From: Wocania ichthyoenteri Th78
GTDB taxonomy: Bacteria; Bacteroidota; Bacteroidia; Flavobacteriales; Flavobacteriaceae
DNA: 64,000 bases
Direction of reading: 5' to 3'
Assembly (NCBI RefSeq): GCF_000789235.1
Contig: NZ_KN525716.1
Location: 3,454,100-3,518,099 of the forward strand
Below, one piece after another: positions 18,177 to 26,649 of this stretch; the stretch's first letter is position 1; the number at the start of each line of letters is the position of its first letter. The position numbers and the translations under genes were made by a program. The notes under the pieces are model-generated. The model was not told the origin of the DNA. It saw nothing but the letters and a program-made list of their open reading frames with translations, and did not search any database.

Positions 18177-19478
18177 TTAATCATAAATCAAATACTTCAC
18201 TCTAATCCTTTTAAAAGCAATTAAATCGCTTTGCCATGTTTCTTTAATAACTTCTTCGCTTAAACCAGCTTCAATTTGTTTTTGAAGTTTTTCAGTTCCA
18301 GCATGTTTTGTAAAGCCACTAGTAAGAAAAAATAGAGATTTATCAGTTGTGTTTTTATAAGCTTTTATAATCCATTTAAGTGTCATAATGCCCTTAATTT
18401 CTTCATCTTTTAAATCTTCTCCATAACAAAGTTCGTTTTTATGTTTAGGGATTTTAGCACCAAAATTAGTAACAGGCGTATAAGTAAACTTAAGATTTTC
18501 TTTGTCTAAAAAGGGTGCGCCATAGCGTTGAAACTGAAATTCCGTACCACGACCAGCATTTACATTTGTGCCCTCAAAAAGCCCTAAACTTGGGTATAGT
18601 TTTATAGATTGATCGTTTGGTAAATTTGGCGAAGGCCTTATTGGTAAGCTATAAAAAGTGTTGTGTGTATAATGCTTAACAGGTATGATGACGATATTAC
18701 ATTTTAAATCGTTTTCTAGCCATTTTTCGCCATTTATCATGTGTGCATATTCGCCAATAGTCATACCGTGTACTAACGGAATTGGGTGCATACCTAAAAA
18801 ACTTTTGTTTTCAATCTCTAGAGTAGGGCCATCAATATAATGTCCATTTGGGTTCGGTCTATCAAATATTATAAGTGGGATTTCTGCTTCAGCGCAAGCT
18901 TCCATAACATAGTGCAATGTAGAAATATAGGTGTAAAAGCGAACACCAACATCTTGAATATCAAAAATCATAACATCTAAATCTTCAAGTTGCTGTTTTG
19001 ATGGCTTTCTGTTTTTTCCGTGAAGTGAAATAAGAGGTAAATTGGTTTTAGTATCAATATCATCTTTAACATGCTCACCTGCATCGGCAGTACCACGAAA
19101 TCCATGTTCTGGCGCAAATACTTTTTTAATATTAATATTTAAAGCCATTAAAGAATCAACTAAATGCGTGTATTCGTCATTGCGAGCCTGCACTGAGCGC
19201 AGTCGAGGTTTGGCAATCTGTTCGTTATCAAGTGCTTCATTTTTAAAAATAACAGAAGTCTGATTCGCAACAACACCAACACGTTTGCCTTTAAGTAATG
19301 GTAAATAGTTTTCAGTTTGATTAGCACCAACAATAATTTTTTTGTCATCCTGAACTTGGTTCAGAATCTCATTATGATTAGTACTCGAAGAATCTTTAGA
19401 TCTCGATTTACTTCCACAAGAAATCATGATTAAAACAAATAATAAAACTGTATTTTTGAAAACATTAAACGACAACAT
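18177..19478 (-). CDS. NamZ/DUF1343-family lipoprotein with two in-frame repeat insertions
   Basis: This 433-residue DUF1343 protein belongs to the family of NamZ, an exo-beta-N-acetylmuramidase acting on peptidoglycan fragments. It has a lipoprotein signal ending MISC (Cys 21) and the family core: KRVGVVANQTSV, VFAPEHGFRGTADAGEHV, MIFDIQDVGVRFYTYISTL, IIFDRPNPNG and HGMTIGEYA. Two segments are foreign to the family. Residues about 37-46 (NEILNQVQDD) and about 84-102 (DNEQIAKPRLRSVQARNDE) are translations of dispersed repeats at 19344-19370 and 19175-19223. Both keep the frame open. The second splits the expected junction between ANQTSV and THLVDSL. The start lies five bases from the divergent LolE-like gene. 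Confidence 0.88.
   Translation of the reverse strand: MLSFNVFKNTVLLFVLIMISCGSKSRSKDSSSTNHNEILNQVQDDKKIIVGANQTENYLPLLKGKRVGVVANQTSVIFKNEALDNEQIAKPRLRSVQARNDEYTHLVDSLMALNINIKKVFAPEHGFRGTADAGEHVKDDIDTKTNLPLISLHGKNRKPSKQQLEDLDVMIFDIQDVGVRFYTYISTLHYVMEACAEAEIPLIIFDRPNPNGHYIDGPTLEIENKSFLGMHPIPLVHGMTIGEYAHMINGEKWLENDLKCNIVIIPVKHYTHNTFYSLPIRPSPNLPNDQSIKLYPSLGLFEGTNVNAGRGTEFQFQRYGAPFLDKENLKFTYTPVTNFGAKIPKHKNELCYGEDLKDEEIKGIMTLKWIIKAYKNTTDKSLFFLTSGFTKHAGTEKLQKQIEAGLSEEVIKETWQSDLIAFKRIRVKYLIYD
19175..19223. repeat. Dispersed repeat inside a coding sequence
   Basis: A copy of the cgtcattgcgag...ggcaatctg repeat, which is otherwise intergenic in this window, lies within the NamZ-type gene and is read in frame as residues DNEQIAKPRLRSVQARNDE. 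The middle (cactgagcgcagtcgagg) resembles a second repeat arm, so the element may be composite. Confidence 0.8.
19344..19370. repeat. Second dispersed repeat inside the same coding sequence
   Basis: A copy of the gtcatcctgaac...ttcagaatctc family, with an internal inverted repeat (ctgaac/gttcag), is read in frame as EILNQVQDD in the linker after the lipobox. A related copy lies at 46707-46732. Confidence 0.75.
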
Positions 19479-19483
19479 ATAAA

Positions 19484-20719
19484 TTGAATTACGAGTTTTT
19501 TATAGCTAAACGCATTATTGGCAGTAAAGCGTATAAAAGTAGCATATCGGCTCCAATAATAAAAATTGGTATTGCTGCTATTGCTATTGGTATGGTGGTT
19601 ATGATGATTGCTATTGCAACTGGCATAGGCTTACAACAAAAAATTCGTGATAAAGTAGTAGCATTTAACGGTCATGTTACTATAACAAATTACGATAGTA
19701 ATAATTCGCAAGAAAGTGTATTTCCAATATCAAAAAAACAAGAGTTTTATCCAGAGTTTAAATCGGTTGAAGGCATCAGTCATATCCAAGCCGTAGCTAC
19801 AAAATTTGGGGTTATTCGTACTGAAACCGATTTTGAAGGAGCAGTTTTAAAAGGCGTTGGAAACGATTATAGTTGGAGCTATTTTAAAGAATTTTTAATT
19901 GAAGGTAGATTGCCAGATTATAGTGGTAACCGAAACGAAGAAGTTTTAATATCGAAATATTTAGCAAACCGATTGCAGTTTAAATTGGGCGATAAATTTC
20001 AAATGATATTTAAAAAAGAAGACCCCAATAAACTCCCAAACATCATCACATACAACATTGTTGGTATTTATAACTCTGGATTTCAAGATTTTGATGCACA
20101 ATATCTTATTGGGGATATTCGCCATTTACAACGTATCAATAAATGGAAAGACGACCAAATAGGCAGTTTCGAAATTTTTATAAACGATTATAGTGAGTTG
20201 CAAAGAAAAGGCATCGAAATTTATCAAAACACACCATCAACATTAAACACCCAAACCATAGTCGATAAGTATTATTCCATTTTAGAATGGATTAAAATTT
20301 TCGATAAAAACATATATGGCATCATCGGCATCATGATACTCGTAGCAGGCATTAACATGATAACCGCGCTACTCGTTTTAATATTAGAACGCACCCAAAT
20401 GATAGGCGTTTTAAAAGCCTTAGGCAGTAACAATTGGAGCATCCGTAAACTATTTATTTATAACGCCTCGTACCTTATTTTTTTAGGATTATTATGGGGT
20501 AATATGTTAGGTTTAGGCATCTTATTTGCGCAAAAATACTTCAAAATATTTCCGCTCGATCCAAGCGTGTATTACGTGTCCGAAGCCCCAGTTTACATCA
20601 GTTTAAGCTACATCATCTTACTAAATATCGGCACACTCATTCTATGTTTGCTCATGCTTTTAGTGCCCTCGTACATCATAACAAAAATATCGCCAGTAAA
20701 AGCCATTCGGTTCGAATAA
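19484..20719 (+). CDS. LolE/LolC-like ABC transporter permease
   Basis: This 411-residue permease has the lipoprotein-release (LolC/E, FtsX-MacB) layout: one N-terminal helix (about residues 27-47), a periplasmic domain of some 220 residues, then three C-terminal helices (IMILVAGINMITALLVLI onward) with the FtsX-domain motif ERTQMIGVLKALGSNNWSIRKLF. It should extract lipoproteins from the inner membrane for Lol transport with an ATPase encoded elsewhere. The TTG at 19484 is taken as start because the family begins with the MNYEFFIAKRI-type sequence. Only five bases separate it from the divergent NamZ-type start. Confidence 0.87.
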   Translation: MNYEFFIAKRIIGSKAYKSSISAPIIKIGIAAIAIGMVVMMIAIATGIGLQQKIRDKVVAFNGHVTITNYDSNNSQESVFPISKKQEFYPEFKSVEGISHIQAVATKFGVIRTETDFEGAVLKGVGNDYSWSYFKEFLIEGRLPDYSGNRNEEVLISKYLANRLQFKLGDKFQMIFKKEDPNKLPNIITYNIVGIYNSGFQDFDAQYLIGDIRHLQRINKWKDDQIGSFEIFINDYSELQRKGIEIYQNTPSTLNTQTIVDKYYSILEWIKIFDKNIYGIIGIMILVAGINMITALLVLILERTQMIGVLKALGSNNWSIRKLFIYNASYLIFLGLLWGNMLGLGILFAQKYFKIFPLDPSVYYVSEAPVYISLSYIILLNIGTLILCLLMLLVPSYIITKISPVKAIRFE

Positions 20720-20756
20720 TTAATTTGAGCGTTTTAACACGCTTTCACTACTTAAC

Positions 20757-20781
20757 CTTTTTTGCAGAAAAAGCAAAAAAG
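20757..20781. repeat. Perfect 9-bp hairpin after the permease gene
   Basis: The arms at 20757-20765 and 20773-20781 are exact inverted copies with a 7-nt purine loop. No T-run follows on either strand beyond the stem itself, so it is not a standard terminator. Confidence 0.5.
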
Positions 20782-20901
20782 ATTTCAAACATTTAGCCAG
20801 CCGTGAGCACTGTCGAACCGTTCAATCCCTAACGCAAACTTGAATTCATATTAAAATTTTAGTATTAACATTAACTTATAAAAATAGTCGTAGCAAAACC
20901 T

Positions 20902-20909
20902 TAAATTTG
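20902..20909 (+). promoter_or_regulatory. Candidate -7 element of the cystathionine beta-synthase gene
   Basis: TAAATTTG matches TAnnTTTG and is followed by gcagctatg in the style of flavobacterial promoters. It would give a leader of about 90 bases before the ATG at 21003. No convincing TTG -33 is seen. Confidence 0.4.
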
Positions 20910-21002
20910 CAGCTATGAGACGAGCTTAATTAAAGATTTAAAAATTGACTAAATATTTCAAAGGCGAACACATTTCACCTTTAAAAAAATATAAAACCAG
21001 AA

Positions 21003-22361
21003 ATGAAATACGCTAAAAACATACTAGAAACCATTGGGAACACACCACTGGTTAAACTAAATATACTAACAAAAGACTTACCATGTTTGGTTCTGTCAAA
21101 ATACGAAACCTTTAATCCAGGCAATTCTACAAAAGATAGAATGGCACTAAAAATGATAGAAGATGCCGAAGCCAACGGACGTTTAAAACCAGGCGGTACT
21201 ATCATTGAAGGCACATCGGGCAATACAGGTATGGGATTAGCTTTAGCGGCTATTGTAAAAGGGTACAAATGCATCTTCGTCATTAGCGATAAACAGTCCA
21301 AAGAAAAAATGGATATTTTACGAGCTGTGGGGGCAAAGGTAGTGGTGTGTCCAACAAATGTTGAACCAACTGATCCACGAAGCTATTATTCGGTTTCAAA
21401 ACGATTGAGCGAAGAAACACCAAACTCTTGGTACGTTAATCAATACGATAACCCAAGTAATGCGGCGGCACATTATGAAAGCACAGGTCCAGAAATATGG
21501 CAACAAACCGATGGTAAAATTACGCATTTTGTGGTGGGCGTTGGTACAGGAGGTACCATTTCTGGTGTTGGTAAATATTTAAAAGAGCAAAATCCAAATA
21601 TTAAAATTTGGGGTGTAGATACTTATGGTTCGGTGTTTAAAAAGTACCATGAAACTGGAGAGTTTGATGAAAATGAAATTTACCCATACATCACCGAAGG
21701 TATTGGCGAAGATATTTTACCTGAAAATGTAGATTTTAGCCTTATCAATGGGTTTACCAAAGTAACCGATAAAGATGCCGCTATTTACACGCAAAAACTA
21801 GCCAAAGAAGAAGGGATGTTTTTAGGTAATTCGGCAGGTTCTGCTATAAAAGGCGTGTTACAATTAAAGGAACATTTTACAAAAGACGATGTTGTTGTGG
21901 TACTATTTCACGATCACGGAAGTCGATACGTTGGTAAGATGTTTAATGATGAATGGATGCGCGAACGCGGATTCATTGAAGACGAAAAAACCACAGCTGA
22001 AGATCTTGTTAAAAATACAGAAAATCAAGCCTTGGTAACCGTTAAAACAGAAGAGTTAGTATCGCATGCTATTGAGCGCATGAAAAAATATAAAATATCT
22101 CAAATACCAGTTGAAGATTCTACAGGATTTGTTGGTGCTATTGACGAAGCCGATCTGTTACGCATGTTTATTGAAAACAAAGATATTTCAGATTTACCAA
22201 TAAAAGATGTGATGCATAAACCATTTCCGGTAGTAAGTAAAAACACAGCTATCGAAGATATTTCTAAACTATTTAATAGAGATAATAATGCGGTTTTAGT
22301 AAAATTAGAGGATGGTACACATCAAATTATCACGAAGTACGATATTATTAGTGTTTTGTAG
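21003..22361 (+). CDS. Cystathionine beta-synthase
   Basis: This 452-residue PLP enzyme of the Cys/CBS fold joins serine and homocysteine to cystathionine (reverse transsulfuration) or runs a related beta-replacement. The PLP lysine is K44 in NPGNSTKDR, the phosphate loop is GTSGNTGMG (70-78), and the PLP-binding Gly loop is VGVGTGGTISGVG. The last 120 residues form a pair of CBS domains (ISQIPVEDSTGFVGAIDEADLL and FNRDNNAVLVKLEDG), as in full-length CBS enzymes, which suggests nucleotide or SAM control. Length fits the bacterial CBS form rather than CysK. It appears to be monocistronic. Confidence 0.92.
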   Translation: MKYAKNILETIGNTPLVKLNILTKDLPCLVLSKYETFNPGNSTKDRMALKMIEDAEANGRLKPGGTIIEGTSGNTGMGLALAAIVKGYKCIFVISDKQSKEKMDILRAVGAKVVVCPTNVEPTDPRSYYSVSKRLSEETPNSWYVNQYDNPSNAAAHYESTGPEIWQQTDGKITHFVVGVGTGGTISGVGKYLKEQNPNIKIWGVDTYGSVFKKYHETGEFDENEIYPYITEGIGEDILPENVDFSLINGFTKVTDKDAAIYTQKLAKEEGMFLGNSAGSAIKGVLQLKEHFTKDDVVVVLFHDHGSRYVGKMFNDEWMRERGFIEDEKTTAEDLVKNTENQALVTVKTEELVSHAIERMKKYKISQIPVEDSTGFVGAIDEADLLRMFIENKDISDLPIKDVMHKPFPVVSKNTAIEDISKLFNRDNNAVLVKLEDGTHQIITKYDIISVL

Positions 22362-22604
22362 TTAAAGGTAAGTTTTAAAGGTTTATTAAATAGTATTGTT
22401 CGTCCAGATCTTTGATTTTAAACACTTAACTTTCGGTTTGTTCAGTTTCTTTGGGTTTTTAATTTGTTCCAATTCAGATGGCACAGACTAAAGTTAATAG
22501 ACAACTAACTTACTCAAAAGTTTTCTTATGCGATGTAATGGAACACTCTTTTTTGCTTGGGTGGTACCTTTGGCGTAAAAGTGTGTGGAATGGTAATTTA
22601 TAGA

Positions 22605-23744
22605 TTAAACTTCAATGCTTTCTAAAACTTTTTTCTTTTTATAATTTCGTCCGTACCATAGTAAAACTCCAGTTACAGGTAAAGTTGCGGTTAATAAGCT
22701 AACCAAAAAAGCAATAATTTTACCTGCGATTCCACCTATTGCCCCAATATGTATGTCATAATTCATTCGTTGAATTTTTTCGGCTATTTTTGCATTTTCG
22801 TATTTTCCATATATACTTGGTGTTTCAATTTCCTCTAGCGTGTTTTGGTCAAAAAAGCGAAAATCGGAATCATAGTAAAGATCTTTGCTGTTAGATACTT
22901 CAACGTAAATGCTTTCGTCTGCTGTTTGTGGGTAATGCAATTCAAATCCTTTAGCTTCTGGGTTTTCTTTTTGCAGTTTTACAATCAAAAAATCCATTGG
23001 AATTGTATTGCCATTTGCTATGTTTTCGCTCTGATTTTCAGGTATAATGAAACGCGCTTCTTTTTCGCCGCCTGTAGATTTGTAAACTACATATTTCAGC
23101 CAATTGTAAGACATCATTGAACCTGTAAAAGCCAAAATCAAAGCAAGAGAACAAATGTAAAACCCAATAACAGTATGTAAATCAAAATTTTTGCGTTTCC
23201 AACGTGTGGTTTTTTTCCAATCAAATTTTAAGCGTTGTTTTAGGTTTTTCCGTTTTTTAGGTAGCCAAATAATGAAACCAGAAATGATAATGAGAATAAA
23301 AATTAAAATGGAAACACCAACAACCTGTTCGCCAATGGTTTTAGGAAGCCAAAGACGCATATGACCTTTTAAAATGAAAGCAAAAAATCCTGAAAAATGG
23401 TCATCGACTTGAATTACTTCTCCTGAATATGGATTTAAAAATACACTTTGATAAAATTCAGGTTCTGCATCATAAAAAATAACTTCGATTGCGTCGTCAG
23501 CTTTTTTAAATACAGTTCCGTGAACTGTATTATTTGGGAATATTTCTTGTGCTAATTGTTTTGCTTTTGTTGGTGTTAAAATAGGCTTGTTTTGTGGCGT
23601 TACCGTTTTGTAATCATCATAGAGACTTTCAATTTCATCTCTAAAAGCCCAACAACAACCGGTTATAGCTACAATAAAAACAACTAAACCTGTCGCTAAA
23701 CCTAAATATTTGTGTAATTGAAAAATAATTTTTTTAGTGGTCAT
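22605..23744 (-). CDS. PepSY-associated transmembrane protein (iron uptake reductase-like)
   Basis: This 379-residue inner-membrane protein has four helices in the PepSY_TM arrangement: HKYLGLATGLVVFIVAITGC in helix 1 with a conserved His, a PepSY segment (KAKQLAQEIFPNNTV), helix 2 near GFIIWLPKKRKN, helix 3 with DLHTVIGFYICSLALI and the last helix with TGVLLWYGRNYKKKK. Relatives are thought to reduce ferric siderophores in the periplasm. It lies 59 bases downstream of a siderophore receptor on the same strand, and I see no promoter in the gap, so the two form one iron-uptake operon. Confidence 0.87.
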   Translation of the reverse strand: MTTKKIIFQLHKYLGLATGLVVFIVAITGCCWAFRDEIESLYDDYKTVTPQNKPILTPTKAKQLAQEIFPNNTVHGTVFKKADDAIEVIFYDAEPEFYQSVFLNPYSGEVIQVDDHFSGFFAFILKGHMRLWLPKTIGEQVVGVSILIFILIIISGFIIWLPKKRKNLKQRLKFDWKKTTRWKRKNFDLHTVIGFYICSLALILAFTGSMMSYNWLKYVVYKSTGGEKEARFIIPENQSENIANGNTIPMDFLIVKLQKENPEAKGFELHYPQTADESIYVEVSNSKDLYYDSDFRFFDQNTLEEIETPSIYGKYENAKIAEKIQRMNYDIHIGAIGGIAGKIIAFLVSLLTATLPVTGVLLWYGRNYKKKKVLESIEV

Positions 23745-23803
23745 TATTTTAAATTTATAAAAAAGAGCAACCTTTTAAAAAGTTGCTCCTTAACTTGGAC
23801 TAA

Positions 23804-26227
23804 TTAAAACTTATATGAAATGTTTGCAAATAAAGCTCTTGGCATTTGAGGATTGATTGTTGTCCAACCCTTATAATACTCTTTGTTAAATGCATTATTT
23901 AGCTTTAGACCTATTCTATACTTCTCTGCTTGATAAAAAACTGAAGCGTTTACAATCGTATAACTCGGTAAAATAAAATCGCCTGTTGATGCATAATTTA
24001 TTGCAAAACGTTCACTTGCTCCGTTAAATCCAAAACCAAGACCAAAACCTTCTAAACTGCCTTCTTGGAATTCATAGTTTGCCCAAAAATTATATAACGT
24101 TTCTGGTCCAGCTTCAAGTGGTCTTCTGTTTAAAATTTCTGTATTATCTGATTCAGAAGTTTCACTATCATTATTGCTATAACCTGCTCTGATATTTAAA
24201 CCTTTAATTGGATTAGCGTTTATTTCAATTTCAAATCCTTTGCTTACAACTTCTCCACCTTGTATTTTGTTGAAAGGTGAAGATGGGTCAGTAATTACAC
24301 GGTCTTTTACTTTAATATCATAATAGCTAATCGTTGCATTTAGTCTGTTATTAAAAAGATTAGTTTTTATACCAAATTCCATTTGATTTGCCTGTTCTGG
24401 GTCAAAGGTTTGTAAAGTTTGCGGACCATCATCAGGATTTCCAACCAATTGAGGTGCAACATTTGTAAAACCATTTTGGTAGTTTCCAAAAACAGATAAT
24501 TTATCTTTTATGGGTTGATAAACAATTCCGAATTTTGGTGATAAGGTAGTTTGGTCATAATCATCATCAGGATTTGCTAAATCTCCTTCATTATCAAAGC
24601 GGTCTAAACGTAAACCAACCATTGCCGAAAGATTATCGGTAATATTTAGCACATCGGACACATACAAACTATATATGTGATATTTTGATTTTACATTACT
24701 AACACCTTGCGATGCTAATACTGCATCTACACCAGAAGTTGAAAGTGGAAACGTATCGGTTTCTACATCTGCTGTAAAAGGGTTATCTCCATTTGCACCT
24801 CCATTTGGTGTTACATTGCCGTAAAAGGCATATCCTGTGCTATTGTTGGTTTGTGTTTCATTAAAATAGTCAAGACCAATCACAACTCTATTTCTTAATG
24901 ATGCAATTTTGAAGTCGCCAATAAAGTTTTGTTGAATATCGGTTGTTTGTGTATTGGCATTTTGTTTATTGATAAATCTTGAATATGTATTTGCTTCTAA
25001 AATTTCAAAATCAAATAAGTAGGAATAATAGCCTTTTGTTGATGTTGAACTTTTAGAAAGTAAGGTTTGAGATTGCCAAGTATCGGATAATTTATAATCC
25101 ATTTCAATTCTGTAATTCTGTGTTGGGTTTTGTAAAGTTAAATCGTTGCTTGTAAACGATAACTTGTTATTGTAACCCAATTCATCAAGATTTGAAGCCG
25201 CTGTCGGCGCACTTCTGTTTAAGAATAAAAAGGTTGGATTGGTTTGTTCTGCTTGTGTAATTTCTCCATAAAAAGAAAAAGAAAGTCTGTTATTTACTTT
25301 ATACGATAAAGACGGTGCTACAAAAAAAGATTTTCTAAAACCAGCATCTTGAAAACTTTGCTCAGAAGTGTAAGCTGTATTCAACCTAAAATATAAATTA
25401 TCTTCTTTACTCAACGCCGTATTAAAATCGCCCACAATTTGATTAAGTCCATAAGTTCCAGAAGTAAAGGATAATTCTCCACCTGTTCCAACATACGGTT
25501 TCTTTGTTACAACATTTATTAGCCCACCATAAGAACTTACTGCATTACCAAATAAAGTGGCAGAAGGTCCTTTTAGTACTTCAATACGTTCAATGTTTGC
25601 TGGGTTAATTGTTCCGTTTGTTAATCCGGGTAAACCGTTAACTAACTGTGGTTGCACAGAAAAACCACGAAGCGAATAATAACCAGCCCCATCACCACCT
25701 CTACCGGTTGAAGACCAAAGCTGTTCAATACCAGTAGCATTTTTTAAGGCATCATCAAAGTTTGTAACTACTTGTGAGTTTAAAAGTTCATTTGTAATTG
25801 TGCTATAAACTTGTGTGTTTTCAATATCTTTTAATGGAAGTTTAGAAACATAAGCAGTCTTTTTTCTAGAAAATTTATTACGACGTTCTCCTTTAACAAT
25901 AACTTCACTCAAAATTTCATTTCCTTCATACAGTGTTATTGTTTCTAATTTTATGTTTTGATTGTTTGTTATAGAGATTGTAACTTCTCTTGTTTTAAAG
26001 CCTAAATATGAAACTGAAAGTACGTAATTTCCGTTTTCTAAATTACTGATTTCAAAATCTCCATTTTCGTTAGTTTGTGTTCCTTTTGAAGTATTTTTCA
26101 GGTAAACGTTTACTCCTAAAAGCGGTGTTTTATTATTGTCTGTAACAGTTCCTAATATTGTTCCGTTTTGTGCAAATACTAAATGAGTTATAAGAAATAA
26201 TGTTAAGATTGGTAATAGATTTTTCAT
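23804..26227 (-). CDS. TonB-dependent siderophore receptor
   Basis: This 807-residue outer-membrane receptor has a signal peptide (about 1-19, ending VFAQ) and a carboxypeptidase-regulatory-like domain (GTILGTVTDNNKTPLLGVNV, about 22-105). A plug domain follows (VVTNFDDALKNATGIEQLW, GYYSLRGFSVQPQLVNGLPG and IERIEVLKGPSATLFGNA) and then a 22-strand barrel ending in LFANISYKF. The plug is of the siderophore (FhuE/FpvA-like) class. The exact ligand cannot be read. It is followed by the PepSY gene, and two palindromes flank its promoter, consistent with iron-dependent repression. Confidence 0.92.
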   Translation of the reverse strand: MKNLLPILTLFLITHLVFAQNGTILGTVTDNNKTPLLGVNVYLKNTSKGTQTNENGDFEISNLENGNYVLSVSYLGFKTREVTISITNNQNIKLETITLYEGNEILSEVIVKGERRNKFSRKKTAYVSKLPLKDIENTQVYSTITNELLNSQVVTNFDDALKNATGIEQLWSSTGRGGDGAGYYSLRGFSVQPQLVNGLPGLTNGTINPANIERIEVLKGPSATLFGNAVSSYGGLINVVTKKPYVGTGGELSFTSGTYGLNQIVGDFNTALSKEDNLYFRLNTAYTSEQSFQDAGFRKSFFVAPSLSYKVNNRLSFSFYGEITQAEQTNPTFLFLNRSAPTAASNLDELGYNNKLSFTSNDLTLQNPTQNYRIEMDYKLSDTWQSQTLLSKSSTSTKGYYSYLFDFEILEANTYSRFINKQNANTQTTDIQQNFIGDFKIASLRNRVVIGLDYFNETQTNNSTGYAFYGNVTPNGGANGDNPFTADVETDTFPLSTSGVDAVLASQGVSNVKSKYHIYSLYVSDVLNITDNLSAMVGLRLDRFDNEGDLANPDDDYDQTTLSPKFGIVYQPIKDKLSVFGNYQNGFTNVAPQLVGNPDDGPQTLQTFDPEQANQMEFGIKTNLFNNRLNATISYYDIKVKDRVITDPSSPFNKIQGGEVVSKGFEIEINANPIKGLNIRAGYSNNDSETSESDNTEILNRRPLEAGPETLYNFWANYEFQEGSLEGFGLGFGFNGASERFAINYASTGDFILPSYTIVNASVFYQAEKYRIGLKLNNAFNKEYYKGWTTINPQMPRALFANISYKF

Positions 26228-26235
26228 TTGTTTTT

Positions 26236-26254
26236 ATTTAGACTTAATATAAAT
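26236..26254. promoter_or_regulatory. Metalloregulator-like palindrome, proximal copy
   Basis: ATTTAGA-N5-TATAAAT is a 7-5-7 inverted repeat with one mismatch. It lies in the 5' leader of the siderophore receptor gene, nine bases before the start codon, and has the same spacing as the distal perfect copy. Confidence 0.55.
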
Positions 26255-26267
26255 AGTGAATTTTTGA

Positions 26268-26298
26268 CAAATATATATTCGTCTTTTGATATATGCAA
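26268..26298 (-). promoter_or_regulatory. Promoter of the siderophore receptor operon
   Basis: On the minus strand TTG (26298-26296), a 20-base spacer and TATATTTG (26275-26268) fit the Bacteroidota consensus. It is placed about 40 bases before the receptor start and between two matching palindromes. Confidence 0.7.
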
Positions 26299-26301
26299 TT
26301 T

Positions 26302-26320
26302 ATTTAGAATAAATCTAAAT
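26302..26320. promoter_or_regulatory. Metalloregulator-like palindrome, distal copy
   Basis: ATTTAGA-ATAAA-TCTAAAT is a perfect 7-5-7 palindrome directly upstream of the -33 element of the siderophore receptor promoter. Its size (19 bp) suits a Fur- or DtxR-type iron repressor; the regulator itself is not in the window. Confidence 0.6.
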
Positions 26321-26649
26321 AATAATTTTTAAGAGATTGATTTTCTGTTATTAGCAGCTTGTTTTTTTATTTTGAAGACGAAAAGTAGCAAAGGCTAAGA
26401 AATTATCTCGCAGAGTATTTTTTTTTGCTCTTGCGGGAATTTAGCACTAAATTTTCTGAAAACTTTTTAAGAGAAGAACATTCCAAATAAGCCCTTTTCT
26501 ACAGGTTTTTGATGTTCTGAATGTGATTTTTATATGGTGAACAACGACTTGATATGTAATAGTTTTAATGTTTTATATCTAATATTAAACAAATTAGCTA
26601 ATTTGTTTTTACAAAATTAAGTAATTGAAAATCAAAGTAATTATTTAAT
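26321..26649. other. Gene-free stretch between TfoX and siderophore receptor
   Basis: No plausible gene is present. The part from 26341 to 26470 holds a degenerate inverted segment (cgcagag with ctcttgcg, about 26409-26436) that looks like old repeat material. A perfect 22-base palindrome lies at 26587-26608. The remainder is AT-rich and featureless. Confidence 0.6.
26587..26608. repeat. Perfect 22-base palindrome downstream of TfoX
   Basis: The two 11-base halves (AAACAAATTAG and CTAATTTGTTT) are exact reverse complements without a spacer. It lies 41 bases beyond the TfoX stop. With no loop it is better suited to a dimeric DNA-binding site or to a bidirectional weak terminator (T-run ttttt on the plus side). 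Confidence 0.55.

Noticed and set aside
20757-20781. Hairpin after the LolE-like gene as a terminator
   Set aside because: The stem itself is A/T-rich but no T-run follows on either strand, so it does not meet the usual pattern.
20981-21301. 106-residue frame opposite the start of the cystathionine beta-synthase gene
   Set aside because: It runs against the conserved PLP-lysine region and has no start signal or family likeness.
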